This document shows, in pieces, positions 11,939 to 26,582 of a DNA stretch of 64,000 bases. Origin of the DNA: Azolla caroliniana. Its lineage: Eukaryota; Polypodiophyta. Below the pieces are notes generated by a model. That model had not been told where the DNA came from. It was given only the letters and a program-made list of their open reading frames with translations, and made no database searches. The stretch lies in the NCBI GenBank assembly GCA_043228905.1, contig JBHGNT010000011.1:21638001-21702000 (forward strand), given 5' to 3'. Position 1 is the first letter of the stretch. Each line of letters begins with the position of its first letter. A program made the translations under genes and the position numbers.

Positions 11939-14900
11939 GTAATTACAATGATAGTCACGAGTTATTGATCAATGGGAGAAACCCTAGCTCTACTTTCAAG
12001 TTCAATTTTGGTACTTCTGCTTCAGAAATCCTAAAACACACAGATTCAACCAAAGAGACTGTCTTAGTCACTGTCAGATTCAGGCCTTTGAGGTAAATTT
12101 TAGGGTTTTTAAACATGAGACATTTTCTTGCTATCTTTTGATATTTCTCATGCTCTGTTTTTTTGACCTATCAAAATAGAATATTGGAACATTAAACTTG
12201 TAATAATTACTCTAAATGATCTACAATGTGTGGATATTTATGCTTACCACACACACATATTCATAACTTTGTTTTTTCTCTATTTCAATGGAAGGTAAAG
12301 CAAAAAAGCAGCGCAAATTGAACAAAAGAGAACATATTAATTCTATAGACACTCAAGTTATTCTAATACTCTAAATTACCATTGTTCTCTATTTAAGCTG
12401 TTAAGTCTGAATATGAACCCTCCGTCTGTTCTAATTACTCTAAATTAACTATTCGTAACTGCTTCGGCATGTTTCCTTTGCTTTGCCTTGCTTTGTTTTC
12501 GATTCATCTTGAATATGAACTGTCCTTTTTTATCTTCTTCTACATACTCTCTCAATTGTTTGCGCATAATCAAATCTATTATTTTTTGGCTTTGTTTCTT
12601 TTCTGTGGTGTTGACTTACCACATTTGAAAATGGACCCTTGGAATTTTCTAATTAATAGGTAATTTGATTAATCTTATATACACATTGTTCTATCAAATT
12701 TAAATATGGACCTTCAGTATTTTCGTAATTATTCTAGATGATTTATATAGAATATGTAAACATGTCTATTGTGGTGCATTTCACAATATGTATGTAAATG
12801 GAAATGTGTATGCGTATATGCATGTTTATGTGAATGCATTTGCATTTGCATTTGCATGTGTATGGGTATATGCCTGTTTAAGTGAATGCATTTGCAATTG
12901 TATGTGTAAGCATATGGGTATGTGCATGTAAGCCAATCCAAGCATTGCCTCTCACATTGTTTCCTCACCATGCATGATGTGATCCTCTTCCTTTCAGTGT
13001 GAGAGAAATGCAGAAAGGAGATGAAGTAGCTTGGTATGCAGAAGGGGATTCAATCGTCCGGAGTGAATACAATCCTGCCATCGCTTATGGTTTTGGTAAA
13101 TATCCTAAGTGTCTTTCTTTGTATCACATCTATAAGTCAAATGTTCATGAGAAGTAAATGTATATCTTATTGGGGGTTTAGGGACAAGGGGGAGTGATTT
13201 TACTCTACACCAAAGTATTTATTTAATCTGATAGCAGAACTTAACCTTGGTAAAAAAATGGGGTTAATTATCTGTATGTATGTAATCCTTAATACTAATG
13301 TATACCTTTTTCTGGAAAGTTTTAAAAAGAGAAGCAAAAGATAAGTTCTTTCTAAATGTAAGTTAACTTTTACATAGCATTCATTTTAAGGCTGTTGCTT
13401 GTCCTGAATTAGGAGATAAACATATGCAACACATTATATGAGTTTCCTATTGGTAAAGATGAATATTTATTACTTCTTCACATAATATGAGCTCACTAAG
13501 TATTATTTCAAGGCAATGAAAAAGATCTGTAGGAATCCTTTTGCAATTATGGTTATGTCATCAAGTTTCATTCTTGCAAAATGTGAGAAAAGAACCCTTC
13601 AATGTTTTAAAAACAAAATTGAGTTTTGTTTCGAAAAGAAAACTGCCACTCTGAAGAAACAATAACTTCAACTTTTAAGTGATGTAATTTGGATTCATTC
13701 TTCTAGTTCTTGTGCAGTGCCTAACAAAGTCTTTTATGTCTCCAGATAGGGTTTTTGGACCTGCGACGACAACCAAAAGCATTTATGATGTTGCTGCAAA
13801 GAATGTTGTTCATGCAGCCATGGAAGGAATCAATGGTATAGATATATGTGTACATATAATGTATATGAGATGTCTGTCTATTCCAGTACTCTTTCAAGTT
13901 TTTTCCACACATTATTTATCCATCGCGTCTTTCCATCAATTCCTTACATCAGGTGCTGTTTTTGCCTATGGTGTTACAAGCAGTGGGAAGACCCATACCA
14001 TGCATGTAAGCACAAAATAAAAAACATTATAAACTAAAAATATCATCAGGTTCTATTGGATTTGTTTCTGTATGTTATATCTTTTTACAGTAACACTGTT
14101 TTCTTTTATTCACACCTTTTCCAATAACAGGGAGACCTTAAATCTCCAGGAATCATCCCATTGGCAGTGAGGGATGTGTTCAGAGTCATCCAAGAAGTAT
14201 ATCATCTCCGATTGCTTTTAGTTGATTCAAAGAAAATGTTTTTTTGTTGTGTAACTTCTACTGTTTGTCTGAATTTACAGAATCCAAATCGGGAATATCT
14301 TCTACGCCTTTCATATTTAGAAATTTATAATGAGGTTTTTCTTGTACACTTAACCTTTGTTTATGCACCAAATTCCAATTCTTAGGTACAATATAATTAG
14401 TGCCTGAAATTCTTATGAAATTTCAAAATTTCAGAATTGTTTGTTTAGTCCCTAGCTTTATTATATCTTTTCTACTGACAGATTATCAATGATCTATTGA
14501 ATCCAATCGGTCAAAATCTTCGGATACGAGAAGATTCCCAGGTACCAAAAACTTAACGACAAATCTTTGTTATTTTGTACTCTTCAGCATCTTACAATGC
14601 CTAAGGATTTGTAGTGATAAATTTATTATGTAGGGTACTTATGTTGAGGGTCTGAAAGAAGAAGTTCTTTCATCACCAACACATGCCCTATCACTGATAG
14701 CAGCTGGAGAAGGTAGTCTTTACCTTAACCACTATATAAACAAAAACAGATTTAGACACAATTTCTATTGCTTGGTTTTGAAACATAGTCCCTATTGCTT
14801 TTCTAGAACATCGTCATGTGGGATCAAATAACTTCAATTTGCTTAGCAGCCGAAGTCATACTGTGTTTACCTTGGTGGGCATCATCTATATTAATAATGA

Positions 14901-17900
14901 ACCATATTTTTGGATTTTTTTTCAAAGAACAAATCATCTCACTGGTCTTTCTTTATCTTGAGTAGACTGTAGAGAGTAGGTCAAGGGACTCGACTTTTTA
15001 TGATGAAGGTGATGAAGTAACAATATCCCAGCTGGTATGCTGTAACATTATCTATGTATCCATCTATCCAACTATCTATTTGCATGCATTGTGTACTTCA
15101 TTGAGAATTCACTATGCCATTCATTATGTAGAATTTGATTGACCTAGCGGGTTCCGAGAGCTCAAAGACAGAGACAACTGGATTGAGGATGAAGGAAGGG
15201 TCATATATCAACAAAAGCTTGTTAACCCTTGGCACAGTAAGTTTGAGGTGTATATGTTATTAATGTAAGCATGCTGAACAAGTTTTGTTTTTTCTTTTCT
15301 GAAGTTTTAATATTGTTTATAAAATGAAGGTGATTGGGAAGCTAAGTGAGGGCAGATCAATGCATGTTCCTTATCGTGATTCTAAACTTACACGGCTTCT
15401 TCAATCGTCTCTGGGGGGTAATGCAAAAGTCTCTGTAAGTAACGATTCTCACAAGCCATCTTGTCCTCATTCTGGGAACTCTTTCAAACCCTATATATAT
15501 ATATATATATATATATTTAAAAAACCTGAAAATAACACAATGTATGTATAGCTGATATGTACACTTACTCCGGCCTCAAGCAACATGGAAGAGACACATA
15601 ACACTCTGAAATTTGCTCAAAGAGCTAAGCGTGTTACTGTACAAGCTACACCAAATCGGGTGAGAAACACTTTCTATTTTCTCTTCTTTTTTGTCATATT
15701 GCGTGAGAATCCATGAGGTGTGTGTGTTAAATATACATCTGCTGTGATCTATGCTTTGCAGATTGTTGATGAAAAGCAATTACTAAAACGATATCAAAAG
15801 GAGATCATGAGCTTAAAAGAGGAGCTTAATCAGCTTAAGAGAGGGACACCTGAAGAGGATCTAATTTCTATCCGGGAAGAGGTACTGATCTTTGTACTGT
15901 GAAAGTCATTCACATTATCTAAGTCATTTCTACTCAAAAGAATTGGTAGAACTATTAAAGATGATAGTGAGTTATTCATTACATTAGTATTAAGCATAAT
16001 GTGCTCAAGGCATTGATGCAGCAAGAAAAAAGAATGTATTGTGATCAGTAATCTCTAGAAATATTTTCTGAAACTGTTATAATGTTTGGCATACCTGACA
16101 TGTTGTTGAACCCACGGAGTATGAAAATTCTGTAATCCAGTTATGTAAAATTGGATGCAGCCAAAATACTGGATGATCACGAATTCTTTTCAATGGGATT
16201 CATTTCCCCCTCTCACATAAAAAGCACTTTCTTAGGGCATCAATAACTTGACGTGAGTTAAAGTAATAGTAGATGTAAACATGAGATTTTTGTATTCCAT
16301 TGTTTTAAGATAATGCAGTATATTCTATGACAAAAGGAGGAAAACGAAAGCAGAGATGTGCATGAGTGGCCTCTGGAGTTCTTCCTCAATATTCAATTTG
16401 TGATGTTTTTGGACACATTTTTTCAGATGGAGGCAGGACAGATGAAGTTACGATCTCGATTAGAAGAAGAAGAACGAGCAAAAGCAGCCCTTGTTTGCAG
16501 AATTCAACGGCTGACCAAGCTCATTCTTGTATCGACTCGGACTAATGCAACATCTCAAGAAACTAAGCTATCATGTCACAGACGTAGACACTCATTTGGA
16601 GATGAGAAAGTACGACCTCAGCCCTTTAGTAAATGGAAAAAGAGAAAAATCTTGACATTTTGTTCTTGCAATGTCATAATATCCAGAGTTTTTATTATGA
16701 CAGTTTGTTTCCATGTAGGAGAGAAGACGAGCATTTGCATTAGGTTTCAACGATGATTTGGGTTTGATTGGACATGCTTTGGAGTCTCCATCTGAAGGGA
16801 AGGTAGAAAATATCAAAGATGAGAAAAAAAATAGACGAAGGGGAATACTTGGATGGTTGAAATTTCGGGTATTACTTTTATATAGCCCTCTTGTCTTACT
16901 GCATTGAACGAGATGAAATTGATCATGCATATTTATGTATGAATGGTGAATTAGGTGACACTGGAAGCACACTGTTTGTAGGACCGTTATAGAATAATGA
17001 TACTATCTGCCACTATCAAAAATATATTTAAGCTTACCTGTGACTGTTTTTCTTCATACTTAAAGAATTTGAATAATATTCTAAACTTACTCAAACTGTT
17101 TGGTTTGCATATAATACATATACAGGATTTGTTACATTTGAAGCCACCGTGGGTGTAAAGTTTTGATTGATGATGACTGAAATACAAATTTTTTGCAAAT
17201 ATTACACCAATTTTATGTGAATATATACATTGTCAGTTTTATAATGTATAATCCATGCAGAAGAATGGAAGTGCTGATGCTGAAGTCTTTCTGAATGACT
17301 CTTTATCATCTACATTAAGTCAAGGTCATCTGGATTCGTTAACTCGCCTAGAAACAGGAGAAGAGGATGTTATCAACCGAAAAAATGAAGCACCATCTTC
17401 AATTTTTGTAAGTGTTCTGTCAGAGCATATGAAAGATCTATCCATGGTGCTTATATATATACATTCCCAAAATAATAGTAATATCAACATATTTATGTCA
17501 GAAAACTCAAATACTTTGTAACAGGTATTTTATTTCACCTTTCAAATGAATTTCATTGTCATCACAAGTATTATGTTTTCCAGGATGGAGAGTCAATCTC
17601 TGATCAGATGGATTTACTTAGAGAACAACTGAAAATGTTAGCTAGAGAGGTTGCATTTTGCACAACTTCTGAAAAACGATTATCAAACCAACCAACAGAA
17701 AGCTCTGATAATGTAGAATTACAAGTACGTAATTTTTATTGATGACATGGATATTCTAGCAGTAGTATTGTCATATGCTTGTTATAAGAAATTTATGAAA
17801 AATAATTTTGAAGGAATCTGAAATCGGTGTAAAAGAACAAGAAATCCGGGAACTTGAACAGCAAATTATAAAGACTGGAAAAGCGACTTTAGAAAATGCT

Positions 17901-20868
17901 TCATCTACAGACATATCAGAGGCAAGAAAACGTTTTTTGTTGATACGGTTGCTTGTGCTAAATGATATTTAGAAACTCTTTACAAATTTGGTGCTCTACA
18001 TATATATGTAGGCAATCCTCAAGCTGATGAGCCAATTGAATGAAAAAGAATTTGAGCTGGAGGTATAATTTTGCTTACCCTTACATATTTTGATATCTTG
18101 ACTATATAAATATAATATTGTTGATCCTGAAGCTTCATGATCTTCATGCAGGTTAAGATTGCAGATAATAGAACACTCCAAGACCAATTGGAAAATAAGG
18201 TATAATGCTATGAAGTTTTCATGTTGATTAACATATACAAAATATTACACAACGACAAAAATGATCATCGTTTGCTATTCTTTTTTAGTCATCTGAGCTG
18301 AAACAACTACAACGAATGGTTGTCCACATGCAATGTCAGCATAATAATGATTCATCGCTTGATGACATGAATGAGAAAAAAGTTGCAAGTGGCCATTCTT
18401 GGATGCTTTCAAAAAGAAACAACAATCCACAGGAGTTGCCTCAAGTGAATGGAGGAGGCTGCTTTAACATGAATTCCTCAACAAGTGAAACAAGGGGTCG
18501 AGGAAGTGAACCCGAATTTTCGGACTCAGAAAGCTATAGCTCCAGAGGGAGTTCACGAAATGTTAACCGCAATGCTAGCATGCAGAGTCAGATGTTGAAA
18601 TTGGTACTATATGTGGATTTCTTATCTCTCCACTGTTAACATTGCTGCGTTTCATAAGTCTAGGTTTGTGGATAGTAAATTCATGGAAAGGACATGTTTA
18701 TAGGGAGTGAAGTTAAGCGTGCATGGCTCAAAGAAAAAACATAAATAATTTTTTACAATGAAACACAACATTGCACCTCGTTTCTCAAGAAGATTGAACC
18801 GAAAACCTTATGGTTCTGCAAAAATCACAGTTGAAAGGGTGGGTTAATCAAAGTTACGTTCTGCACTGTTGGAAAGCTGGGGGTTGCGAAGCACAAGCGT
18901 CACCACACCACCTTGATGCTTCTAATATATTAGATATTTAATAAAGTAAATTAGAGTTGTGGGTATTATAAGCAATATTGATTAAGTCTCTTGTATGATA
19001 TATATAAAAGTAATGCTTTCAAAATTGTGCTTTAGCACGTAATCTCTCCTTTCTAACTTTTGGTAACATTTTATGGCAGGCTGCAGAGGTAGAAAATCTC
19101 AAACAAGAAAAGGTTATTTTACGTGAAGAAAATGGTGGTTTGCAAGTGCAATGCCAGAAGCTAGCTGAGGAAGCCTCCTATGCTAAAGAGCTCGCATCAG
19201 CAGCTGCAGCTGAGTTGAGGAATCTAGCTGAGGAAGTTACTAAGTTGTCTTTTGAGAACTCAAAGCTATCAAGAGATTTAGCTATATCACATAAAGAGGC
19301 ATCTAAGAGATCATGTGACGTTAAGGAACTTGATGTGTACTCTCCAAATATGGAGAGAAAATATAGTCGTAAGAGTGTGGAGAATGTTACCGATGACATG
19401 TATGATGATATTGATGCTTGGAACCTTGACCCTGAGGATGTCAAGAGGGAGCTTTATGCAAGAAAAGAGAGGGAAAAGTGTTTGGAACTCGCATTAGCTG
19501 ATAAGGAAGATATCGAGATAGAGTTGAGAAAAAAGCTTGAAATGTCTGAGAAAAGGGAGAGTGACCTCGAAAATGACCTGGCTGGAATGTGGGTCCAGCT
19601 TGCTAGGTTAAAAAAGGAGAAAGGGATGAATCCTTTTCTTTTGAATCCTGAAGCTCATGATAATGTTGGGAGTGATGCATCTAGTATCGATACTCAAGGA
19701 GATACTGATGATAGCATACCCATGAAAAAGAAACCGATATCACAAGAACTCTATACCATTGAAGAGTTACAAGCTAATCTTGAAGAAGAAAGAAAGAGGA
19801 ATTTGCAACTCTCATCCCTCGTATCTCAACTAAAGGTTACTAGGATATGTATATATACATATATTTACTACAAAATTCTAAAATGTCTAGAGATCTTGTT
19901 CTTTTACCTTGTAAGATCTATTGCAAACTAGAGTAAAACTTTGATGGATGTGTTAGCAGAGTGAGGAGTTGGAGGGTCTACATCTCAATGCTCTAGAGGA
20001 ACTTCAACAACTTCATGTTGATGCTTTGACAAAGTTGTTTCAAGCAAAGGTGTGTTTCTTTCTCGCTTTTTAAGTTATGGTTTTTTAAAAACCTTTTGGG
20101 TTGTGGATAATTATAACCTTTTACTTTAAGGCTGAATGAACTTTCAGTGTAGAAAAACTCTTTTGTGACATTATGATGAGACCTGCATTGCTTTAGGCTT
20201 GAACCATGCCCTTGATCTTTTGCACTACACACCATCACACATTTTTATACATTTTGTACTTGATAATTTGTTATGGGCATAGAGATGGTATCGATTTTAA
20301 CATGCAATGTCTTGTTCCACCGTGGATATTTAGATATCTTTATGAAAAAGAGTTCCAGAAATATGGATATCGAAACTAAGCTATGCATGGTCTTGTTTGT
20401 GTGTAATCATGTAGGCAAGAACCCAAGATAAACTGGGAAAAGGAAGAGCAAACGAAGTGCATGATAGCATAGATCATCAACATGATGATGACAGGAATAG
20501 CCATGTTTGTAAGATCTGCTTCGAGGCTCCGACGGCAGCTGTTCTTCTCCCTTGCCGACATTTTTGTTGTAAGTTTCAAATGTGCAAGACATGCTTTTGC
20601 GTAACAAAATCTAGCTTTTTTTGCATTTTATCTAGAAGAAAGATGAAGTGAAACACTGTTAATTTGGAATATTTACTTGTATCACTTTGTTTTAAACAAT
20701 GCAAATTACAAGGATGCCCAACCCCACAAAAAGAAAAAACATTTGTTATAATCTTGTCTAATTCGTTATATTTTCTTTGCAGTATGCAAACGTTGTGCGG
20801 TTGCATGCACAGAATGTCCACTATGTAGAAGTGGTATTGCAGATCGGATCATAACTTTCACATCATGA
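11809..20868 (+). CDS. KIN7: Kinesin-7 motor protein with C-terminal RING finger (26 exons)
   Basis: Plus-end-directed microtubule motor of the plant kinesin-7 group that ends in a C3HC4 RING (MKRP-like). Exons: 11809-12092, 12998-13095, 13746-13835, 13953-14005, 14131-14196, 14281-14334, 14482-14541, 14634-14712, 14807-14874, 14966-15034, 15132-15236, 15330-15434, 15552-15659, 15762-15881, 16427-16609, 16719-16868, 17261-17407, 17584-17724, 17814-17921, 18012-18062, 18152-18199, 18289-18603, 19080-19835, 19960-20049, 20415-20568, 20783-20868. They total 3588 nt and stay in frame, giving 1195 residues. The motor spans about 83-410: P-loop GVTSSGKT (164-171), switch I NLLSSRSH (272-279), switch II DLAGSE (311-316). 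Coiled-coil-rich segments follow. RING: C1148, C1151, C1163, H1165, C1169, C1172, C1179, C1182. Exon 1 encodes 12 consecutive Asn. Intron 19 is GC-AG. The start is the ATG that leaves a short Ser-rich leader. Organelle targeting, reported for some relatives, cannot be judged. Confidence 0.93.
11902..11937 (+). repeat. Coding (AAT)12 microsatellite (polyasparagine)
   Basis: Twelve AAT codons in a row inside exon 1 of the kinesin gene encode a run of 12 asparagines between residues about 32 and 43, ahead of the motor domain. The purity of the codon run indicates slippage rather than selection for Asn in mixed codons, so length polymorphism is likely. Confidence 0.9.
13185..13330 (+). mobile_element. 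LINE-tail remnant inside kinesin intron 2
   Basis: Within intron 2 (13096-13745), GAGTGATTTTACTCTACACC and AGTATTTATTTAA resemble the LINE fragment at 5996-6030. The end TTAATACTAATGTATACC followed by TTTTTTCTGGAAAG resembles, on this strand, the tail of the minus-strand copies at 4655-4775 and 59548-59672. No target duplication was found. It is an old, short intronic insertion in the same orientation as the gene. Confidence 0.5.
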
Positions 20869-23800
20869 AATATGAAGAAAGAAAAGATTATTCTAAAATG
20901 TCCAACAAATAATGCCTCACATGTGATGTCATTGATAATCCAATAATATACCAGGAATGTGATAAGATTGACATTTTTAGAGTTATTTATTATTATCATA
21001 ATCCACATTTTTGCTCCTTGCAAGTTGAAGGAGGGGGTAGTCCCAGAGAAATGATGTATAATTCACTAAATCCATAATGTACATAGATAGTTTTGAAAGG
21101 ATTTGCTGCTACTCAGCAACCAACTCCATAGACATAATTGTTGTATTGGCTAATGGTAGAGTGGATTATTTCTATGAACACCCACTATATAGAGTATTGA
21201 GTATGTAAAAAAAAGGGGTGAACATTGTTATTCTACCATACCAGGTAACTAACTTTGGAATGTGTAATTAATTTCAGTTTGAGTCTATCATTTTTTTATT
21301 GTATAAAATCGAGTTAATTTTAAATGTTCTGCACCTTTCTTTTCTGCCCCTTTCTCTATAACCAAGATTTCGTCTTTTAATTTGAGGAATCTTCACTAGT
21401 GTTGCATTGAGGATGTGCCAAAGACAACTTAGTAACTTCCAAGAAAGGGAATGATGTATAACTAACCCATCAATTTCCATGTTGTCTTAAGCTTGTTTGA
21501 TGGTTGTGATTGAGTATCATTGTTATCATTGTTTATGGATCATAAGATGTATGCATTCAGGGATATTTTAGGATTTATAGTGAAGGTGTTATTGAGGCAC
21601 AAGGGTTGGGTGGGCTAGTGATTGACAATACCAAGTTCTTGACCATCGCACCACAAACTTTGAATGTTTAGAGGCACTTCATACTATGACTACATTGCTA
21701 ATCGAGAGATTGGGCATGATATAAATTGATCTTCATGGAGCCCATTGGTGTGAATGTGAGTTCTGCAATATGTTGCTTAGAAATAATCATGTGAACAAGT
21801 CATTCAAATTCACTAAGATACAATCTCCATATGTGCCATCAAATTTTAACTTTAGAACATATGAACAAAATACACAATGAAAAGATACCAACATGCATTC
21901 AAGAATAGTAAGGAATAGTAAGTAATTTTGATGATAAAACAATTTATCACTACAGTAAATGATGTATGCACAATTGACACAATACTAGAATCCTATGATT
22001 CAAGAAGAGTTGGGGAACAAATACGGTACCAAAATATCCACTAGAAGAGTTAGGAAACCAAACTGAAGCTATGGTGTGTATAATGTCATGAAACAAAAGC
22101 ACCTCTTTCTTGTCTAATACTTCTTGATTCTTATACTGTTGCTAATGTTGCAATATCTTATTGAATTCATGGGGCTATTGTTTTGAGACACGGTATTTAT
22201 CGATTAAATGATTGAACCTAGTATTCAACTGGTCAACGACATGAGCAACACAATCAAACCATCTATATCACAAAACTCCATCTCTTGTGATAATGAACAA
22301 TTGTGTTAATTGTTCACTCTATGAAATTTGATAGCATGAAACTTTGATATGTCATTAGAAACCTATGCATACAAGTACATTTATCATGATAATTTGGCTT
22401 TATGCAAACCCCCTTTGTTGTAGAAATATGTGTCTCATGTATACACAATCGTACAATCTTATCCAAGAATTGCTAATTTGATATATACAAATCCATATTC
22501 AATAAATCAACATATCAAACACTGAATTTTTAAGAATGAAGCATGAAGATAGAAGCAAATTTGATTTAATATTGGGTTTTAAACATCATGACCTTAACAA
22601 TATATGCAGAAACTAAAGTGATGAGAATCATAGCGTTTATGATCATATTTATTACATTCTTAGAGAAAAGATGGGAGTCGCACACGTTTCTATTGACATT
22701 CAAGATACAAAGAACAATATAATGCAGTACACATGCGATATACTTCTGGACATTCTTTAATGGTGTCCACTATATCATGAAATGTAAAATTATGCATCCT
22801 CCTAATGCTAGCCACAAATGATTAAATGTAAGAATGTGAAAGTTCAATTACTAGGTAAAATGCCACAAAAACAACCTAGCATGATGAAAAATCCCCCCAA
22901 AGAATAATGTCTGGCTATGTTAATTCATGTAACAGAGAGGTTACAAAATTTGCAAATGTACCTGTTGAGATATTAGGTGTAAGATCTTTATTCACAAGCA
23001 AAACAAACAAAATCTGAGAATTTTCAATATTGCAAGCCATTCTCTTTTAATGTATATAACATGCAAGCCAAGAATTTCATAGTCATACGAAAACCCATAC
23101 AATAAAATACCAATATCTTGTAATGACTAACTTTACCTTTATAACTTGTCAACACTATCCATATTTCAAAAGATGTAATTATATGTATATTAATAAAGAA
23201 TTCAATACATGATGATGAGTCATGAGCCTCTTCGTTTTTATAACGGTGACACACAAATGCATGGTGGTATGTAACCAGCTAGAAAGTACATCACATTGAT
23301 ATCCCTTTTGTTTAAATAATGATAATAAAAGTGAGATCCCAAGGAGAACCAATTGAATATGCCATAAGATAAGAACATAATGCATTTACTTGTTTTCCGA
23401 TAGTTGGGTTGTCCACGCAAACAAGTCGATATTATGCATCCACAAAGTCTTTCTTTCGACCTAACTTTTTTTAAGGTGTGAGCTCATACATTATCAATAT
23501 TGTACCCCTGTGATAATTCAACATATTAATTTGAGAGGGTCATGAGTGAAACACATATACTTCTTTGGACAAGAAAAGTATTCATGCAAGAGGATCACAA
23601 GAGTACATTATTTCAAAACCTATGAGCCAACCGAGATATTTTCGAAAACATTAACCCATATGTCAGGATTCATAGCAAAACTGCCTAATTTTAGGACGTG
23701 AAGAAATTTAGGATTGGCCTTACGTTTAACCAAGATTTTTCAAATTCGCAAGTGACACAACCACCTTGCTTGGTGAACCTTGATTCACCCCTTGGTGCCA

Positions 23801-25850
23801 GTTGTATGATGTGTTTGTTTGTACAAGCCAATTGTATGTGAGTGTGGTGCCAAATAATCATGGGCTAACAATAGAAGATTAATGCATAATATTGGCGAAC
23901 ATTCATGCAAAGAATGTGGAAACCGAGAGAGATCCATGCTTTCTTGCAAGAACAATTATATAAGGTTGTTGGTGGTAGTTGTTTCAATGATATTTTGTGC
24001 ACGATAATCTAGTGAAAATCTTAACATAGTGTTGCATATTTTTCTTGCTAGAGAAAAGGTTAGACATATGGATCTAAATTGCCTCATACAATGAGCCATG
24101 TTCAGTCAACTATGAAAGTGTCATTGTCATGTGTAGGCAGATTCATGTGCGTGCATGTGACAAGGAGTACGATTGGGTTAATAATGAAGTTGACGCTTCC
24201 GATCATTGCTCATCCTATTAATCACGTATTATTTTCATTCCACCACATCGGCAATAACAAGCAAATGATATGATCTAAACATTGTCATAGCCACTTTCAC
24301 ATTTAAGTTTTGAGTAAAACTATGGGTAGGCCACAATTGATGTTTTGATGCATTGCCTCAGATTGTACAATGACCTAGATTGATTTCATTGGTTTTTTCC
24401 TGAAAATATTGATGATGTCTTCTATAATGTCCTATCCATTGTGATCATATTGATTGAATAAATGAAAAACTGCTCAACTAGCTTTCTAGTCTTGCATTAA
24501 CTATGAATCAAGGTCATAGAAAGGTGGTGGATGTCATGAAGACAACAATATTGATGTACCATGGATTATGTCTCACTAATTCAGGGTAGTTTAAGAAATG
24601 GTTTCACTTCAAGAACTTTACTTCGTTTAATTTTTATTTATTTCATTTAATGGATAACTATGAGCATATCTTTGTTTGCTCAAAGTGGAGAAATTTTATG
24701 AATAGACTTTTCTAGGGAGGAATTTTATTTTGTACAAGGAAAAAAGACTTGCGCATTGCATTGGTTGCCACTTTCCTTATTCAAAAGAAATTTCTTTTAC
24801 ATTTGTAGGTCTCCTTACACCTAAGTTATAACGCATTTTGCTTTACCTATCAATACCATACAACATATTGCATTTAAAAATATAAATAAAAGGAGTAGAG
24901 AAGATCATTGTTACGATATTTGGTCGAATATGGTGCTTTCGTGATCGTCTCAAATGCAATATATGTACATACTATGTAACATGAATTGATTGAACTTTCC
25001 ATTTCAAAACTCGTAAATTTTGGAGTAAAATGCCACCCTAATTTAAAATTATAATTTTCCTCTTACTAAATATTTACAAAGTTGTGATATTGTGATGGTG
25101 ATCATCGACATATGAGGAAAGAAAACGTCGATTGGGAAATCGTCGCGATGAAAGACTTCTACCAGAAACATGCCAATGGACGAATTTGAATGGAGTATCA
25201 TCCTTCTCCAAATATCAAGCACTTGGCTGACTTTATATTTATAGTGATGTCCCATGACAATGGAAAATTCAATATCTCAAGCAAAGGCAACAAGGAAAGA
25301 ACTTTCAGACAAACAGGTTGTTTGTGTGAAAATATTGAATATAGAGATATATCACTAGCTCACTAGTTTGTTCGTCTATTTTGTGTGGGTAATGAAATAT
25401 GTTGTACCGCGTTTGTTGGCAAATCAACGTATTGTCACCAAACATGTTCTTTGTGGGTGTTGGCCAATGTTATATAGTACACCATGGGTGATTCGTATAA
25501 TATTCAACATCACAAACACACGGAGAAACTTGGAGGACAAAAACTATGGCATTCTACTTGGTTGTCCATACATACTTCTACTACGGTGTTGCCCTTCTTT
25601 CTTTTTGGTTTCCAGGGCATTTACGAGCATGTACGTATTTGGGGCATTTTCAGAGCATGTACATATGTGTATGTGTATGTGTATGCGTAAGTATATGCAT
25701 ATACGTACATATATCATTATCTGGGTATAAGTACATACCTAATTCGAAAACGAAAGAAAGATAAAGAGTATATACGAAGAATGAAAAGAAAGTTTAAAAA
25801 TGGAAAGTTTTGCGTTTTTTGTATATGTTTTCACTAAATTTCAGAATGGA
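20869..25850. other. Kinesin 3' flank and long gene-free spacer
   Basis: The first few hundred bases are likely the kinesin 3' UTR, with AATAAT-like signals near 20907 and 20942. Beyond that, about 4.8 kb of AT-rich DNA shows only short open frames without family features. No RNA gene, intact transposon or strong repeat was recognised. Confidence 0.5.
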
Positions 25851-25888
25851 TGGGTGTGTTTCTTTTAAGGCAGAAATCTATTTTAAAT

Positions 25889-26182
25889 AATAATAATAAT
25901 AATAATAAAGCAGTGAAAATAAAAAAGTAAAAAAAAGGGTGCGGAAACCGCCGCCGCACGCTACGGCCCCGGGAACCCCCCCCCCCCCCCCCCCTTCCCC
26001 TTTCCGCCCATGATCTTGGTACATGGCCCACGTCATCTTCGGTCATGGCCGCCTCCACGTCAGCACCCCTCCACGTCAGCCTGGCCTCCGCATCTGTGTG
26101 TGTGTGTGTATTCATGCGCAGTTCCTTCCTTCCTTCCATAATAATAATAATAATAATAATCATCATCATCATCATCATATTA
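25889..26182. repeat. Cluster of simple repeats: (TAA)n, poly-C, (GT)n, (TAA/CAT)n
   Basis: TAA repeats at about 25889-25909, a 19-base C run at about 25976-25994, GT repeats near 26096-26109, then TAA repeats merging into CAT repeats at about 26139-26178. These surround a GC-rich block upstream of the LBD gene. Confidence 0.8.
26028..26079. promoter_or_regulatory. Three ACGT-core (CCACGTCA) sites
   Basis: CCACGTCA occurs at 26028-26035, 26055-26062 and 26071-26078 within a GC-rich block about 1.35 kb upstream of the LBD start codon. On the other strand this is TGACGTGG, the hybrid C/G-box bound by plant bZIP factors. Three copies in about 50 bp, all in the same orientation, suggest a regulatory cluster. 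The target gene is inferred to be the downstream LBD gene. Confidence 0.4.
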
Positions 26183-26434
26183 GTCATACTAATTAAATTA
26201 CAAAGTGGTAGTATGTACATATTAGTCCCTCTCCTCACCTAAGTCAATCCTATTAGTAAATACTAATTAATTTGAATGATCATCCTTTTGGATAAATTGC
26301 TTTCCTGTCCCCTCCCCTCCATTCCTCTCTCACTTAATACATATTTGATGATAAAGCGCAGTTTTATTTTTACTACATATGTTGCTATAAATGGTACTAC
26401 GTCCACATTTCATTCGATATTTTTAGACACAAAA

Positions 26435-26470
<36 letters not shown>

Positions 26471-26582
26471 GTAGGATTTGGCCATTTCTAAAATTTAGAG
26501 CTATGTATAATATATGTAAAACCAGAGGCTTTAATATCTCACTCTCTCCCACACACACACACACACACACACATTTCATTCA

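Noticed and set aside
25834-26238. Gly/Arg-rich open frame on the - strand over the poly-C tract
   Set aside because: It is generated by simple repeats and the C run.
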